32,453 bases of DNA from Thomasclavelia saccharogumia DSM 17460 (GTDB taxonomy: Bacteria; Bacillota_I; Bacilli_A; Erysipelotrichales; Coprobacillaceae). Below, piece by piece: positions 1 to 8,430 of the stretch; position 1 is the first letter of the stretch; the number at the start of each line of letters is the position of its first letter. Under the pieces are notes generated by a model. That model searched no databases, had not been told where the DNA came from, and saw nothing but the letters and a program-made list of their open reading frames with translations. Where the stretch lies: positions 1 through 32,453 of the forward strand of contig NZ_JMLH01000032.1 in assembly GCF_000686665.1 (NCBI RefSeq). Reading direction: 5' to 3'. A program made the position numbers and the translations under genes.

Positions 1-587
1 CATTGATGCTGCAGTCTAATGGTGAAACAGAATATTATCGTATCGATATTGAAGGAAATGAAACCAGTCATTTAGTAAGTGGATTAAATCAAAATGATGA
101 GTACTTACTTAAAGAAGCGGAAGCACCAAAAGGCTATGCAACTGCAGCTACTCAGGATCTAAAAGTTGATAATAAAGATATTGTATTGAAGATGGTAGAT
201 GAAATAACGAAAATCGAGATCTCTAAATTAGATATCACAACATCAAAAGAATTACCGGGAGCGCATTTACAGGTGAGTGATGAAGAAGGGAATATCGTAG
301 ACAGCTGGATTTCTGGTGAAGAGGCACATATGATCAAAGGTCTATGTGTAGGAAAGACTTATACTTTGACAGAAACAATTGCGCCTGATGGATATCAAGT
401 AGCTCAAAGTATTGAATTTACTGTTGATGATACTGGAAATGTACAGAGTGTAGTAATGTATGATGAGTTGCTTCCTAAAAAAGTAATTACAAGTGATGAT
501 AGTAATATTTCAACTTATTTATATATGGCAGGGTTAACTGCTTTATTTTTTGGAGTATTAAATATTAAAAGAAAAAAATTAAATTAA
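1..587 (+). CDS. Surface adhesin with Cna-B/SpaA-type repeats, C-terminal part
   Basis: The gene is open at the left edge, so only the last 194 or so residues are seen. They hold the end of one and the whole of a second Cna-B-like (SpaA/prealbumin-like) beta-sandwich. Each carries the E-box-like signature of this family: LKEAEAPKGY and LTETIAPDGY. The C-terminus has a hydrophobic segment (YLYMAGLTALFFGVLN) followed by a basic tail (KRKK), the usual layout of a sortase-anchored wall protein. The expected LPxTG is not present; LPKK lies at about the right distance. Such proteins stiffen stalks or bind host or partner cells, and adhesins at the head of a conjugation operon often promote mating-pair contact; that role is inferred. 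A terminator follows at once. Confidence 0.8.
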   Translation, partial: LMLQSNGETEYYRIDIEGNETSHLVSGLNQNDEYLLKEAEAPKGYATAATQDLKVDNKDIVLKMVDEITKIEISKLDITTSKELPGAHLQVSDEEGNIVDSWISGEEAHMIKGLCVGKTYTLTETIAPDGYQVAQSIEFTVDDTGNVQSVVMYDELLPKKVITSDDSNISTYLYMAGLTALFFGVLNIKRKKLN

Positions 588-589
588 TA

Positions 590-620
590 AACAACATGGC
601 AAATTTGCCATGTTGTTTTT
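590..620 (+). terminator. Terminator hairpin containing the palindrome ATGGCAAATTTGCCAT
   Basis: A perfect inverted repeat with 14-base arms, starting AACAACATGG, runs from 590 to 617 and is followed by a T-run (616-620), directly after the adhesin stop codon. It has the shape of a rho-independent terminator. Its 19-base core, AACATGGCAAATTTGCCAT, recurs exactly at 8043-8061. Both copies end 28-30 bases before a gene start, so it may also act as an operator or a 5' leader hairpin. Confidence 0.7.
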
Positions 621-639
621 GTATAAAAAGGAGAAAATA

Positions 640-918
640 ATGAAAAATATGATATTACTTAATGATATAAAAATAAATTCATCAGGAATTATTGATTTAG
701 TGAAAGGAATATTAGATCCACTAATGACGATTTCGTTAGCCCTTATTCCACTTGCTGGATTAGTTGCAGCACTAATTACAGCTGTATTCTGGTATTTCAA
801 AGATGATGAAGAAAAAGAAAGGAAACCAGTAGGGAGAATGATAAAAAAAATAGGTTTTATAACAGCTACTGCTGAGCTTCTTCCAACATTATGGACATTA
901 TTTGGATTAATGAACTAA
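640..918 (+). CDS. Small pilin-like membrane protein of the conjugation apparatus
   Basis: A 92-residue protein. An upstream in-frame ATG lies at 610, inside the terminator hairpin; the start at 640 has a good ribosome site (AAAAGGAGA) and is preferred. The protein has a short N-terminus, a hydrophobic segment around residues 22-52 (PLMTISLALIPLAGLVAALI), a charged loop (DDEEKERK) and a second weaker hydrophobic stretch at the end. This size and topology, directly before a TrbL-like gene, match the small VirB2/TrbC-like or Maff2-type proteins of Gram-positive conjugative elements. Family membership is inferred from layout and position, not from a clear motif. Same operon as the next gene (16 bases apart). 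Confidence 0.6.
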   Translation: MKNMILLNDIKINSSGIIDLVKGILDPLMTISLALIPLAGLVAALITAVFWYFKDDEEKERKPVGRMIKKIGFITATAELLPTLWTLFGLMN

Positions 919-934
919 TGGAAGGAAGGGTATT

Positions 935-2503
935 ATGTTTGATAGTTTAATTCAGGTATTTAATGAATTTTTACGTAGCTTATTATGGGAATTAGCATCT
1001 TTGTTTTTATCTGTTTTAGATTTTCTTTGGGAAATAGTTTTAAAAGTAGCCACCTTAAATTTAGGAGATTTAGGCTCCATTGATACTTGGTTTGCAGGTA
1101 TTGTTTTAACTTTTGTATTATTCTTGACTTATAGAGCACTTAAAATATGTGTAAGAGCTATTCTAGAGGAAGATTATAGAGATAAAATTGAGCCTGGAAA
1201 AATGGTTATGCGTTTTATTGTTACATTAATAATAATAACAGTTATTCCATTAAGCTATAAAGGATTATGTTCAGTTACATCTGAGGCAGTAGATAAAATA
1301 TCTTATTTTATTCCATCTTTAGAATCTTCCGGAGATTTTAATAAAATTAGTAATGTATTGATTCAGTCAGGGCGTACGGATATAACCAATATACGAAATG
1401 ATTTAGGTCCAGAAATCAAATTAAATGAAGATTTTGATATAAATAATAAAGATGAAAATGGTAATTTTCTTTATTTTCCAACTTATTCAAGCATTTTTCT
1501 TATTATTGCAGTATCTTGCATTAGTTTAGTTATTTTTATTACGATTGCTCTACAGGTTGGAAAAAGATTGTTCAGCATTTTAACTTATTATCTTCTTTCA
1601 CCATATGCAGCAGCATCATATCTTGAACCAGATAGCCAAACATTTTCAAAATGGCTGATGTTTTTATTATCCGATTTAGGATTAAATTTTTTTCAGATTT
1701 ATATGACTTATTTTGTTTTAGCTTTATGTAATAGTAATATTATTTCAGAAAAAATGGGATCTAATGGTATTGGTATATTTGCACAAATAATACTTTTTAT
1801 TGCAGGGATACTTTTTTTACAAGACGTACCTTCTAAATTTACGGCCCTATTAGGAAGTAGTGGTGATACAACGGGATTGCGCCAATTGATGGAAACTTCA
1901 AATACACAAAGAGCTATTCTTGGTGGTGCTGCAGGTGGTTTAGCAACTGGAATGGCATATGGTGTTGTTGGTACAGCAGGTATTGCAAGTGGTATGGCTG
2001 GTGCAAAAAATGGTATACAGTCCGGTGGAGGACTAAAAGGTGCTTTAGCAGGAGCTAAGAAGGGATTTGCTTCAGCAATGCCAAGTGCAAGAAATAGTTC
2101 ACAAAGTAGAAGTGGTTCAAGTGATGCAAATAGATCTTCTAATGAAAGATCTACTGCTAGTGTTACTGATAGTGCCGCATACAAGGCACCTCCTACAAAC
2201 GCACAATTAAATGCCGCAAAATATTATGGAATAGATGGAGCAGAAAATATGAATCGTGGAGATTTATCAAGAGCTTTAGAAAAAGCAGGAGCTAGTCCAT
2301 CATATTTTAATGATAATTCAGATACTCAACAATATGCAAGTGGAGGAAATGAACAGCTTGATGATATGGCTAATCCTTCAACGAATGCTAAGAAAAGATC
2401 ACTTATATCTCGTGGTGGTAATTATCTTTATAATGTGTCAGCGTCAAGAATAGCAACAAGCAGGCAGTATCGACAACAAAGAAAAATGTATAGAAGAATG
2501 TAG
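935..2503 (+). CDS. TrbL/VirB6-like conjugation channel membrane protein
   Basis: A 522-residue polytopic membrane protein starting at an ATG behind GGAAGGAAGGG. About six to seven hydrophobic helices can be seen, roughly at residues 15-37, 52-72, 90-112, 185-212, 235-270 and 275-298. They are followed by a Gly/Ala-rich stretch (about 325-380) and a long Ser/Asn/Gln-rich hydrophilic tail. That order is typical of TrbL/VirB6-type inner-membrane components of type IV secretion systems in Firmicutes, which form the channel base. Placement between the pilin-like gene and the PrgI/VirB4 genes agrees. A Gly-rich low-complexity middle and polar tail are common in the family. I saw no enzymatic motif. 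Confidence 0.75.
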   Translation: MFDSLIQVFNEFLRSLLWELASLFLSVLDFLWEIVLKVATLNLGDLGSIDTWFAGIVLTFVLFLTYRALKICVRAILEEDYRDKIEPGKMVMRFIVTLIIITVIPLSYKGLCSVTSEAVDKISYFIPSLESSGDFNKISNVLIQSGRTDITNIRNDLGPEIKLNEDFDINNKDENGNFLYFPTYSSIFLIIAVSCISLVIFITIALQVGKRLFSILTYYLLSPYAAASYLEPDSQTFSKWLMFLLSDLGLNFFQIYMTYFVLALCNSNIISEKMGSNGIGIFAQIILFIAGILFLQDVPSKFTALLGSSGDTTGLRQLMETSNTQRAILGGAAGGLATGMAYGVVGTAGIASGMAGAKNGIQSGGGLKGALAGAKKGFASAMPSARNSSQSRSGSSDANRSSNERSTASVTDSAAYKAPPTNAQLNAAKYYGIDGAENMNRGDLSRALEKAGASPSYFNDNSDTQQYASGGNEQLDDMANPSTNAKKRSLISRGGNYLYNVSASRIATSRQYRQQRKMYRRM

Positions 2504-2513
2504 GGGTGAAATA

Positions 2514-2654
2514 ATGATTGAAAATTATGATGATTTAAAGATGATTATAGAAACAATTGATTTATTTACAAATAATTTTTTAGATGAAGAGTTACCAGAT
2601 TCGTTTAAAGCATATACTGCAGATGAATTAATAAATTATATAAATGGCTTTTAA
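2514..2654 (+). CDS. Small acidic protein, 46 residues, unknown function
   Basis: A short open frame starting MIENYDDLKM and ending YINGF, 10 bases after the TrbL-like gene and 16 before the ArdC-like gene. It has its own ribosome site (TAGGGGTGAAATA) and follows the same AT-rich codon habit as its neighbours. The product is strongly acidic and predicted helical, with no cysteine and no membrane segment. I do not recognise a family. Small acidic proteins next to ArdC-like genes are sometimes anti-restriction or DNA-mimic proteins; that is only a guess from charge and position. Confidence 0.5.
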   Translation: MIENYDDLKMIIETIDLFTNNFLDEELPDSFKAYTADELINYINGF

Positions 2655-2670
2655 AGTAGATGATTAATGT

Positions 2671-4008
2671 ATGAATAAAAATAATTTAAATAAGAGTAGA
2701 GAATATTTAATAAATTCTTTTATTAATTGTTTGGAAAAAGATATAATTCCTTGGCAGATAGGTTGGAAAACACCTGAGGCTGTGTTTAATCCGGTAACTA
2801 AAACTCGCTATAAAAATAGTAATCGTTTTTTATTAGAACTGGTATCTTATATTAAGAATTATGATGATCCACGTTGGATGACTTTCAAGCAGGCTAGAGA
2901 TAAAGGATATCATATTATTAAAGGAGAACATGGGGTACCTATTGAATATTGGAGTGTCTATAATTACAAAACTAAAAAAAAGCTAACACTTCAAGAGTAT
3001 ACAAGGATAGTGCGTGAAAATCCTGAAGAATCAAAGGATTTTTATTTTATATCCAATGTCTATACTGTTTTTAATGCTAAACAGATAGAAGGAATTGAAA
3101 AATATATTCCACCTGTAAACCTATCAAGGAGTGCTATTGCTGAAGGAAATTATAATATTGCAAAAAGAGTATCTGATGAATATCTAAAAAATGCTAAACT
3201 GTCTATTGTTGAGTCAAGAAAGTTTTCTTCACCATTTTATGATTATGAAAATGATAAAATAGGTATGCCTAATGTTGAATTTTTTCTTAATGAATATGAA
3301 TATTATTCTGCACTATTTCATGAATTTATGCATTCGACTGCTCATAAAAGTCGATTAAATCGTACATTGTACTCTTTGAAAGAAAACAGGGAAGAATATG
3401 CAATTGAAGAATTGAAGGCAGAAATTGGATGTACATTTATATGTAATGAATTAGGGTTTCCACCAAACTCTAAACAACTTGAAAATCATGAATCTTATAT
3501 CCAGTTTTGGCTTAAATCGATTAAGGAAAAGCCGAATAATCTTTTTAGAGCAATCAAAGCAGCTGAAGAGATTTCTTTATATGTTATGGATAAAGCAAAC
3601 GTGAAAAAATATATTACAAATCATACAGAAAGTTTAGAAAATATAATTAATGATATTATTGACAATCCATATGTATATAAAGCAGATTTAATTACTAAAT
3701 CGGAATTTGACTTATTGGCAAAAGATAGAGGATTTAAAGAAGTTTCTTATAAAGAAATGGAATCACTTATTAATAATCAAGAAGCTATTTATAATAGTCT
3801 AGAAAAAGTTTATAGATTTGAAAATCAGACTATTATATGTTTGGATAATTCTTCATTAAATGCAAGAGTAGAAGAATTTACATATGATCATGCGCTTCTT
3901 GCTTTTATGTGGTTAGATGAAAAAATAGCAATAGATGATTGTTATAGACTAATGAACCAACGTGATCTTGACTTTATTGAATTTAATGAAGTTATATCAA
4001 TCAAATAA
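2671..4008 (+). CDS. ArdC-like antirestriction protein with zincin peptidase domain
   Basis: A 445-residue protein in two recognised parts. Residues 10-110 match the ArdC N-terminal ssDNA-binding domain: LEKDIIPWQIGW, a conserved asparagine-rich turn (YKNSNRF), WMTFKQA and the KGEHG motif. Residues about 190-300 are a zincin-like metallopeptidase with HEFMHSTAH (His217, Glu218, His221) and a downstream EELKAEIG that can supply the third zinc ligand. The last 130 residues contain no motif I know. ArdC-type proteins enter the recipient with the transferred strand and protect it against restriction (family knowledge from plasmid pSA ArdC). Its place inside the transfer operon suits that role. 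Ribosome site is weak, so translation may be coupled to the small gene before it. Confidence 0.8.
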   Translation: MNKNNLNKSREYLINSFINCLEKDIIPWQIGWKTPEAVFNPVTKTRYKNSNRFLLELVSYIKNYDDPRWMTFKQARDKGYHIIKGEHGVPIEYWSVYNYKTKKKLTLQEYTRIVRENPEESKDFYFISNVYTVFNAKQIEGIEKYIPPVNLSRSAIAEGNYNIAKRVSDEYLKNAKLSIVESRKFSSPFYDYENDKIGMPNVEFFLNEYEYYSALFHEFMHSTAHKSRLNRTLYSLKENREEYAIEELKAEIGCTFICNELGFPPNSKQLENHESYIQFWLKSIKEKPNNLFRAIKAAEEISLYVMDKANVKKYITNHTESLENIINDIIDNPYVYKADLITKSEFDLLAKDRGFKEVSYKEMESLINNQEAIYNSLEKVYRFENQTIICLDNSSLNARVEEFTYDHALLAFMWLDEKIAIDDCYRLMNQRDLDFIEFNEVISIK

Positions 4009-4048
4009 CGTAAGTATAAATTTTTATTGTTAGAAAGGAAGGTAAATA

Positions 4049-4390
4049 ATGTTATTAACAATTCCTGATGATTTTAAATCTGGTAGATATTATTTTAATA
4101 AATATAGAAAAATTGATTTAATTATTTTAATTAGCGGTATATTAATTGGAATTACTGTATTTCTAATTTCGATGTTTGTTGCTTTAGCGATTAGGTCATT
4201 AGCAATTATGTTATTAGGATTATCCATAAGCGCAATAAGCATAAGTACTGTTTTTCTTCTGACTATGAATATAACACATTATCATAATGTACTTGAAAAA
4301 ATAATATGTATGATTCACTATTCAAAAAGTAAAAAAAAGTATATATGGAGAGGAGTAATATATGATAGTCAAAAAGATGAAGAAATCTAA
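4049..4390 (+). CDS. PrgI-like membrane protein of the type IV secretion system
   Basis: A 113-residue protein with the N-terminal signature of the PrgI/TrsC group (LLTIPDDFKSGRYYFNKY) followed by two adjacent hydrophobic helices (about residues 26-48 and 50-72) and a polar C-terminus. In Gram-positive conjugation operons this small protein lies just before the VirB4-type ATPase and is taken as its membrane partner, comparable to VirB3. Strong ribosome site (AGAAAGGAAGG). The gene overlaps the following one by 29 bases, which points to translational coupling. Confidence 0.75.
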   Translation: MLLTIPDDFKSGRYYFNKYRKIDLIILISGILIGITVFLISMFVALAIRSLAIMLLGLSISAISISTVFLLTMNITHYHNVLEKIICMIHYSKSKKKYIWRGVIYDSQKDEEI

Positions 4391-5024
4391 AAAAAGACCC
4401 ATGAACAAAAGGAAAGCAGAAAAAAAGGTTAAAAAGAGAAGAAAAGAAATTGAAGATACTTTATCATGGATGGATATTTTGAAAATAAGTGAAGATGGTA
4501 TTTATCTAGCTAGAGATAATAAAACTGAAGTTCTTAGAGGGATTGTTATTAATCCGGTTAATCTATATTTAATTGAAGATTTTGAAGTAATAAATTATAT
4601 TTTATCATTATCAAATAGTCTTGATAGATTAAAAAGACCATTATATTTTAAATTCATTAAAGAAGAACCTAATTTAGATTATCAAATCGATCGATATATA
4701 GAAATAATGGAAACCTCTTCAGATTCAGCAGTTAAAAAATTAGCACAAATGCAAATTGATAAAATGGAATGGTATATAGAAAATCATAGTGAAGTAAAAT
4801 TTTGCATAATGATTAAGGCTGATGAAGAAAAAATTGATAAGTATTTTGAAATGCTTCAAAAAGAAATAAGCAGTTCTCATATGATAAATAAAGAGATGAC
4901 TGTCTCTTTATATGAAAGTGTAATTAAGCAATATTTTGAAAATCCAACTGTAAATGAATATATGTTTTCAGATCTTGTTTTACCATCTGTTGATAATGTA
5001 AAAGAAAAAGAGAGGATTATATGA
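4362..5024 (+). CDS. TrsD/TraD-like conjugation protein
   Basis: A 220-residue protein whose start lies inside the PrgI-like gene behind GGAGAGGAG and whose stop overlaps the VirB4 start (ATGA at 5021-5024). The first 30 residues are extremely basic (KKMKKSKKRPMNKRK). The remainder is soluble and resembles the N-terminal region of VirB4 proteins (SEDGIYLARDNK, then a two-layer alpha/beta pattern). Size and order (PrgI-like, this gene, VirB4) match trsC-trsD-trsE of staphylococcal pSK41/pGO1 and traC-traD-traE of pIP501, where TrsD/TraD is about 220 residues. The assignment rests on that gene order and size. The alternative is that an ancestral VirB4 N-terminus was split off; against this, the next protein still has its own N-terminal domain. 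Confidence 0.6.
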   Translation: MIVKKMKKSKKRPMNKRKAEKKVKKRRKEIEDTLSWMDILKISEDGIYLARDNKTEVLRGIVINPVNLYLIEDFEVINYILSLSNSLDRLKRPLYFKFIKEEPNLDYQIDRYIEIMETSSDSAVKKLAQMQIDKMEWYIENHSEVKFCIMIKADEEKIDKYFEMLQKEISSSHMINKEMTVSLYESVIKQYFENPTVNEYMFSDLVLPSVDNVKEKERII

Positions 5025-6871
5025 AAAGTATATTAGCTAAACGTAGTACTATTGCTCCTGCTAATTTCGATCCACAAAGGAATCATTATTTAATAGGAGA
5101 TAAATATATAAGAATTTTAACAGTTAAAGGGTATCCAAATGAATTCTATCATGGACTTTTAGCTGAATTTATTAACAATGTTAGATATAATATCGATATT
5201 AAAATAGTACCTTCCGATCTGGATATGGCCACATTAGTTAAGAAAAAATCAAATGATATTGATGAAAAATGGCGGAAGTGTAAAGATCCAACAGAAAAAG
5301 AACGTTTGAGAAAAGAACATGATGCTTTAGAAAATTATATTAAAGAGCTTGTTAATAGTGAAAATGATACAATTAATGTTATTACTAATATTTATATTAG
5401 AGGTGACTCTCTAGATGAAGTTAATAAATATACAAAAAAAATTAAAAATGAGTTTATAACTAGAGGTATTAGATTAGTAACTTTAAATAATATTCAAGAA
5501 GAACAGTTAAGAAATAATTCAGGTCTGTTTATAAAATCAAATTTGAGGCCGGATATAGAATACAATGATGGAGTTTTAATGACCACAAAAGCATTTGCTG
5601 GATTGTGGCCTTTTATTTATGATACAGTTGATGATCCTAAAGGAGCTCTTTTAGGAAGAGAAATGACGAATGGTGGAAAAATAGTATTTGATCAGTTTTA
5701 TTATTTGAACAATAAAGAAGAAGCACGATTAGATAATCGTTCTTCAGGTAATATGATTGTTGTTGGAAAGACAGGAACTGGTAAAACTACAGTAATGGAT
5801 CTGCTTTTAATAGGGCATTACATAAATGGACGTAGTATTGTATGGATTGATCCAGAAAATAAAAATGAAAAACTTTGTAAACTTGTAGGTGGTAACTATG
5901 TGTCATTTGGAAGTGGTGATTATATAATTAATATTTTTGATTTAAAGCCAATTTCAACAGATTCTGAACAAAAGGAAAACAAAGATAAGATGTATGATAC
6001 CAAGATTGCTATTTTTAATGTTGTTGAAGATATTAAAATTACTTTTAAATTGTTATGGCCAGATTTAGATGAAGATGCGTTAGCCATGATAAATGAGGTT
6101 GTTGTTGAAACGTATAGAGAAGTTGGTATTGATACACATAAATCATTTGAGCATTTAAAACCTGAAAATTATCCTACTTTTACAAATTTTACAGCAGTTA
6201 TAAAAGATAGAATAGAGATTTATTCTAAAGAATACGATAAATATTCTACTGAAATAAAAGCATTAAAAAGATTAGAAATGAAAATGCGTCAAATTACCGG
6301 TTATAACGATACTCCAGGTGAATGGGGACGTTATTTTAATGGAATAACAACTGTAAAAAAATCCATAAATAATAAGTCATGGATGATCGCATTTGGAACA
6401 AAACATCTTTTTGAGGTTTCATCAAATCTTAAAAATGCTTTGATGAGAATGGTGTTTCAGTATTCATGGTCATTATGTCTTGGTGATGATAGAAATCAAA
6501 CTGTTTTTTGTTGTGATGAGGCTCACACATTTATTCTTAATCTTGAATTAGCTGATATTTTAGCTCAATTTCAACGTCGTGCAAGAAAATATGAAACTTC
6601 TACATTGATAGGTACACAGGAAGTTAGAGATTTTACAGATCCTGTGATTTTAACACATGGTAAAGCTATATTTTCAAATTCGACTTATCAGCTTTATTTA
6701 AAAACGAATAAAGCTGGGGTATTAGATTTACGTCAGCTTGTCGAATTAACTGAAAATGAATTTGATACAATTCAAAAACTTCCGGCATATCATGGAATTT
6801 TCTGTTTAGGAGATAAGCACATACCGATTGAAATTCTTGCAACTCCAAATGAACTTAAATTAATATCTTAA
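5021..6871 (+). CDS. virB4: VirB4/TraE-type conjugation ATPase
   Basis: A 616-residue ATPase that powers assembly of the mating channel and pilus-like structures. Residues 1-230 are the VirB4 N-terminal domain. The HerA/FtsK-like ATPase follows, with Walker A GKTGTGKT near residues 248-256 and Walker B VFCCDEAH near 495-503. Near the end are a TLIGTQEVRDF segment and a YQLYLKTN segment typical of the family. Length is near that of TrsE/TraE (about 650). It starts at the ATGA overlap with the preceding gene. It works with the PrgI-like and TrbL-like membrane proteins and the later VirD4 coupling protein. Confidence 0.93.
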   Translation: MKSILAKRSTIAPANFDPQRNHYLIGDKYIRILTVKGYPNEFYHGLLAEFINNVRYNIDIKIVPSDLDMATLVKKKSNDIDEKWRKCKDPTEKERLRKEHDALENYIKELVNSENDTINVITNIYIRGDSLDEVNKYTKKIKNEFITRGIRLVTLNNIQEEQLRNNSGLFIKSNLRPDIEYNDGVLMTTKAFAGLWPFIYDTVDDPKGALLGREMTNGGKIVFDQFYYLNNKEEARLDNRSSGNMIVVGKTGTGKTTVMDLLLIGHYINGRSIVWIDPENKNEKLCKLVGGNYVSFGSGDYIINIFDLKPISTDSEQKENKDKMYDTKIAIFNVVEDIKITFKLLWPDLDEDALAMINEVVVETYREVGIDTHKSFEHLKPENYPTFTNFTAVIKDRIEIYSKEYDKYSTEIKALKRLEMKMRQITGYNDTPGEWGRYFNGITTVKKSINNKSWMIAFGTKHLFEVSSNLKNALMRMVFQYSWSLCLGDDRNQTVFCCDEAHTFILNLELADILAQFQRRARKYETSTLIGTQEVRDFTDPVILTHGKAIFSNSTYQLYLKTNKAGVLDLRQLVELTENEFDTIQKLPAYHGIFCLGDKHIPIEILATPNELKLIS

Positions 6872-6885
6872 TCAGGTACAAGAAT

Positions 6886-7833
6886 ATGATAAAAAAGTTT
6901 CTTATAAAAACTATGATAATTATGATGTCATTTTACTTAATTATAGGAATTATTTCAGCTCCTTTTATAATGGCACAGGAAGTGGTCAGTAATCCAATAG
7001 GATTTGCATGTAATATACTTGTATCAGTTTTTGGAATAGATTTAGATGCTCAAAATTCTATAAGTGATTTTACTTCATTAGATCAGGTAATAATATATTA
7101 CCTTCAGGAATTTCCTGAAACTGATCAATTGTTTGAGAGTGTTATTAATGAGTATAGTGATAAAGGAGCTGTAGCCATAACAAAAATAGAACTTGTTAAA
7201 CCATTTTTACTTTGTTCGATAAAAGAGCCGAATAAAAAAGATATTCAAAATTATGCAAATTTCATTCTTGATAATTGTAAAGATAAATTAGATGTAAACA
7301 AAGCAGTAAATTATATTGAAAATAATACACCATTTAAAGAAGTTATTATTTCTAATAAACTGCAGGATATAATCAAAATCAGCTATGGAATTTATGAGAT
7401 GAATTCTGGTCAAGAAGTTGTTGTTACAGGTAATAGTGAAATAGGTTTAGCAATTGCAAATAAAGCATTATCAAAATTGGGTTTAGCGTATGTCTGGGGT
7501 GGCAGTCATGATATAGCAGCCATTAAAGATCCAAACAGCAGTAAATTTGATTGTTCCAGTTTGGTATGCTGGGCATATTATCAATCAGGAATAGATATTG
7601 GTAGTCAGACAACAAAAACATTAATTACAATGGGAACTGAAATCTTATTTGAACAATTGCAGGCAGGAGATATAGTTCTTTTTAATACTTCAGGTAATGG
7701 AGTAAGTCATGTAGGTATATATATTGGTGACAATAAAATGGTACATGCACCACGAACAGGTGAAGTTATTAAAATAACAGAATTAACAGGTTATTATAAA
7801 TCAAGATTGATGAGTTGTAGAAGACTTTATTAG
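6886..7833 (+). CDS. Secreted NlpC/P60 peptidoglycan hydrolase (VirB1-like role)
   Basis: A 315-residue exported protein. Residues 1-30 form a signal peptide (basic start, long hydrophobic core, possible cleavage after PFIMA). Residues 45-170 are an unrecognised helical region. The NlpC/P60 cysteine peptidase domain occupies about 185-315: Cys223 in FDCSSLVCWAYYQSG is the nucleophile, His275 in SHVGIYIGD the base, with a further conserved VHAP. In Gram-positive conjugation modules such proteins open the cell wall so the channel can pass. Many relatives also carry an SLT or lysozyme domain; none is visible here. It closes the first transfer operon, before the repeat-rich intergenic region. Confidence 0.88.
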   Translation: MIKKFLIKTMIIMMSFYLIIGIISAPFIMAQEVVSNPIGFACNILVSVFGIDLDAQNSISDFTSLDQVIIYYLQEFPETDQLFESVINEYSDKGAVAITKIELVKPFLLCSIKEPNKKDIQNYANFILDNCKDKLDVNKAVNYIENNTPFKEVIISNKLQDIIKISYGIYEMNSGQEVVVTGNSEIGLAIANKALSKLGLAYVWGGSHDIAAIKDPNSSKFDCSSLVCWAYYQSGIDIGSQTTKTLITMGTEILFEQLQAGDIVLFNTSGNGVSHVGIYIGDNKMVHAPRTGEVIKITELTGYYKSRLMSCRRLY

Positions 7834-7842
7834 TAAAATTGT

Positions 7843-8038
7843 GGTATACATCTTGGTATACCACATAGTGACACTTTGGTATACCATATAATTCTGTCTA
7901 AAACTAAGCAAAGTCAACGTTGTTGACTTGTGCAAAATGGAAAATGTATACCAGAATGGTGACATTTTCCCTTATCCTGCTTTAGTAGTTTTTGGTATAC
8001 ATTTTGGTATACTAAAAACTTGTCTAAAGTTAAGCAAA
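7843..8038 (+). repeat. Array of GGTATAC(C) palindromes with longer repeats: candidate oriT or control region
   Basis: In this gene-free stretch the palindromic word GGTATACC or its GGTATAC/GTATACC variants occurs six times (starting at 7843, 7855, 7878, 7946, 7994 and 8006). The outer pairs have 12-base spacing on each side. Between them lies a perfect hairpin, AAGTCAAC-GTT-GTTGACTT (7911-7929). A near-identical direct repeat, GTCTAAAACTAAGCAAA (7896-7912) and GTCTAAAGTTAAGCAAA (8022-8038), is also present. GTGACA-(C/T)TTT also occurs twice. The region lies just before two DNA-binding-like proteins and the relaxase gene, the usual place of an oriT. Several TATAC words could also serve as -10 boxes, so repressor-controlled promoters are an alternative. 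Confidence 0.6.
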
Positions 8039-8045
8039 TAGAAAC

Positions 8046-8061
8046 ATGGCAAATTTGCCAT
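8046..8061. promoter_or_regulatory. Second copy of palindrome ATGGCAAATTTGCCAT
   Basis: A perfect 16-base palindrome, identical to the core of the hairpin at 596-611. It lies 30 bases before the start codon at 8092, while the first copy lies 28 bases before the start at 640. Here no T-run follows, so it is not a terminator. A shared operator for the two transfer operons is the simplest reading. Confidence 0.5.
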
Positions 8062-8091
8062 TGAACCTATTGATAAGATTAGGAGGTAATT

Positions 8092-8430
8092 ATGGACAAG
8101 AATAGATTTGCGCCTTTACAAATTCGTTGTGAAAAAGATGATGTAAAAAAATTTGAGTTAATAGTTAAATTTTTAAATAAATCAAAAAAAGACAGTATGT
8201 CAGAAGTTATAAATTATTATTATAAAAATGTTATTGAAAATGATATAGAGCATATCGATGATATTAATTATAAATTAAATATGATAATTGAATATGTAAG
8301 TTTATTGGTAAAATCTAGTAAAGATTTACCACCAATAGTAAAACTTGATGAAATGAAAACAATGGTAGATTCGCCATCAAGATTTGAAAAACTGATTAAA
8401 GATAAGATTGACAAGGAAAATATATTATGA
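8092..8430 (+). CDS. Probable ribbon-helix-helix relaxosome protein 1
   Basis: A 112-residue protein starting at an ATG behind a perfect AGGAGG. The first 50 residues have the ribbon-helix-helix outline: a short beta strand (APLQIRCE), a helix (DDVKKFELIVKFLNK), a turn, and a second helix (SMSEVINYYYKNVIE). The rest is charged and helical. Position directly after the palindrome array and before the relaxase suggests a relaxosome accessory protein or an autoregulator that binds the array. No exact family is recognised. It overlaps the next gene by four bases (ATGA). Confidence 0.55.
   Translation: MDKNRFAPLQIRCEKDDVKKFELIVKFLNKSKKDSMSEVINYYYKNVIENDIEHIDDINYKLNMIIEYVSLLVKSSKDLPPIVKLDEMKTMVDSPSRFEKLIKDKIDKENIL

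Noticed and set aside
1708-2184. 158-residue open frame on the - strand inside the TrbL-like gene
   Set aside because: Shadow of the Gly/Ala- and Ser-rich coding region; no ribosome site, no recognisable domain.
7843-8012. GGTATACC array as a CRISPR
   Set aside because: Repeat units are only 7-8 bases, spacing is irregular (12 to 68 bases) and no cas genes are present.
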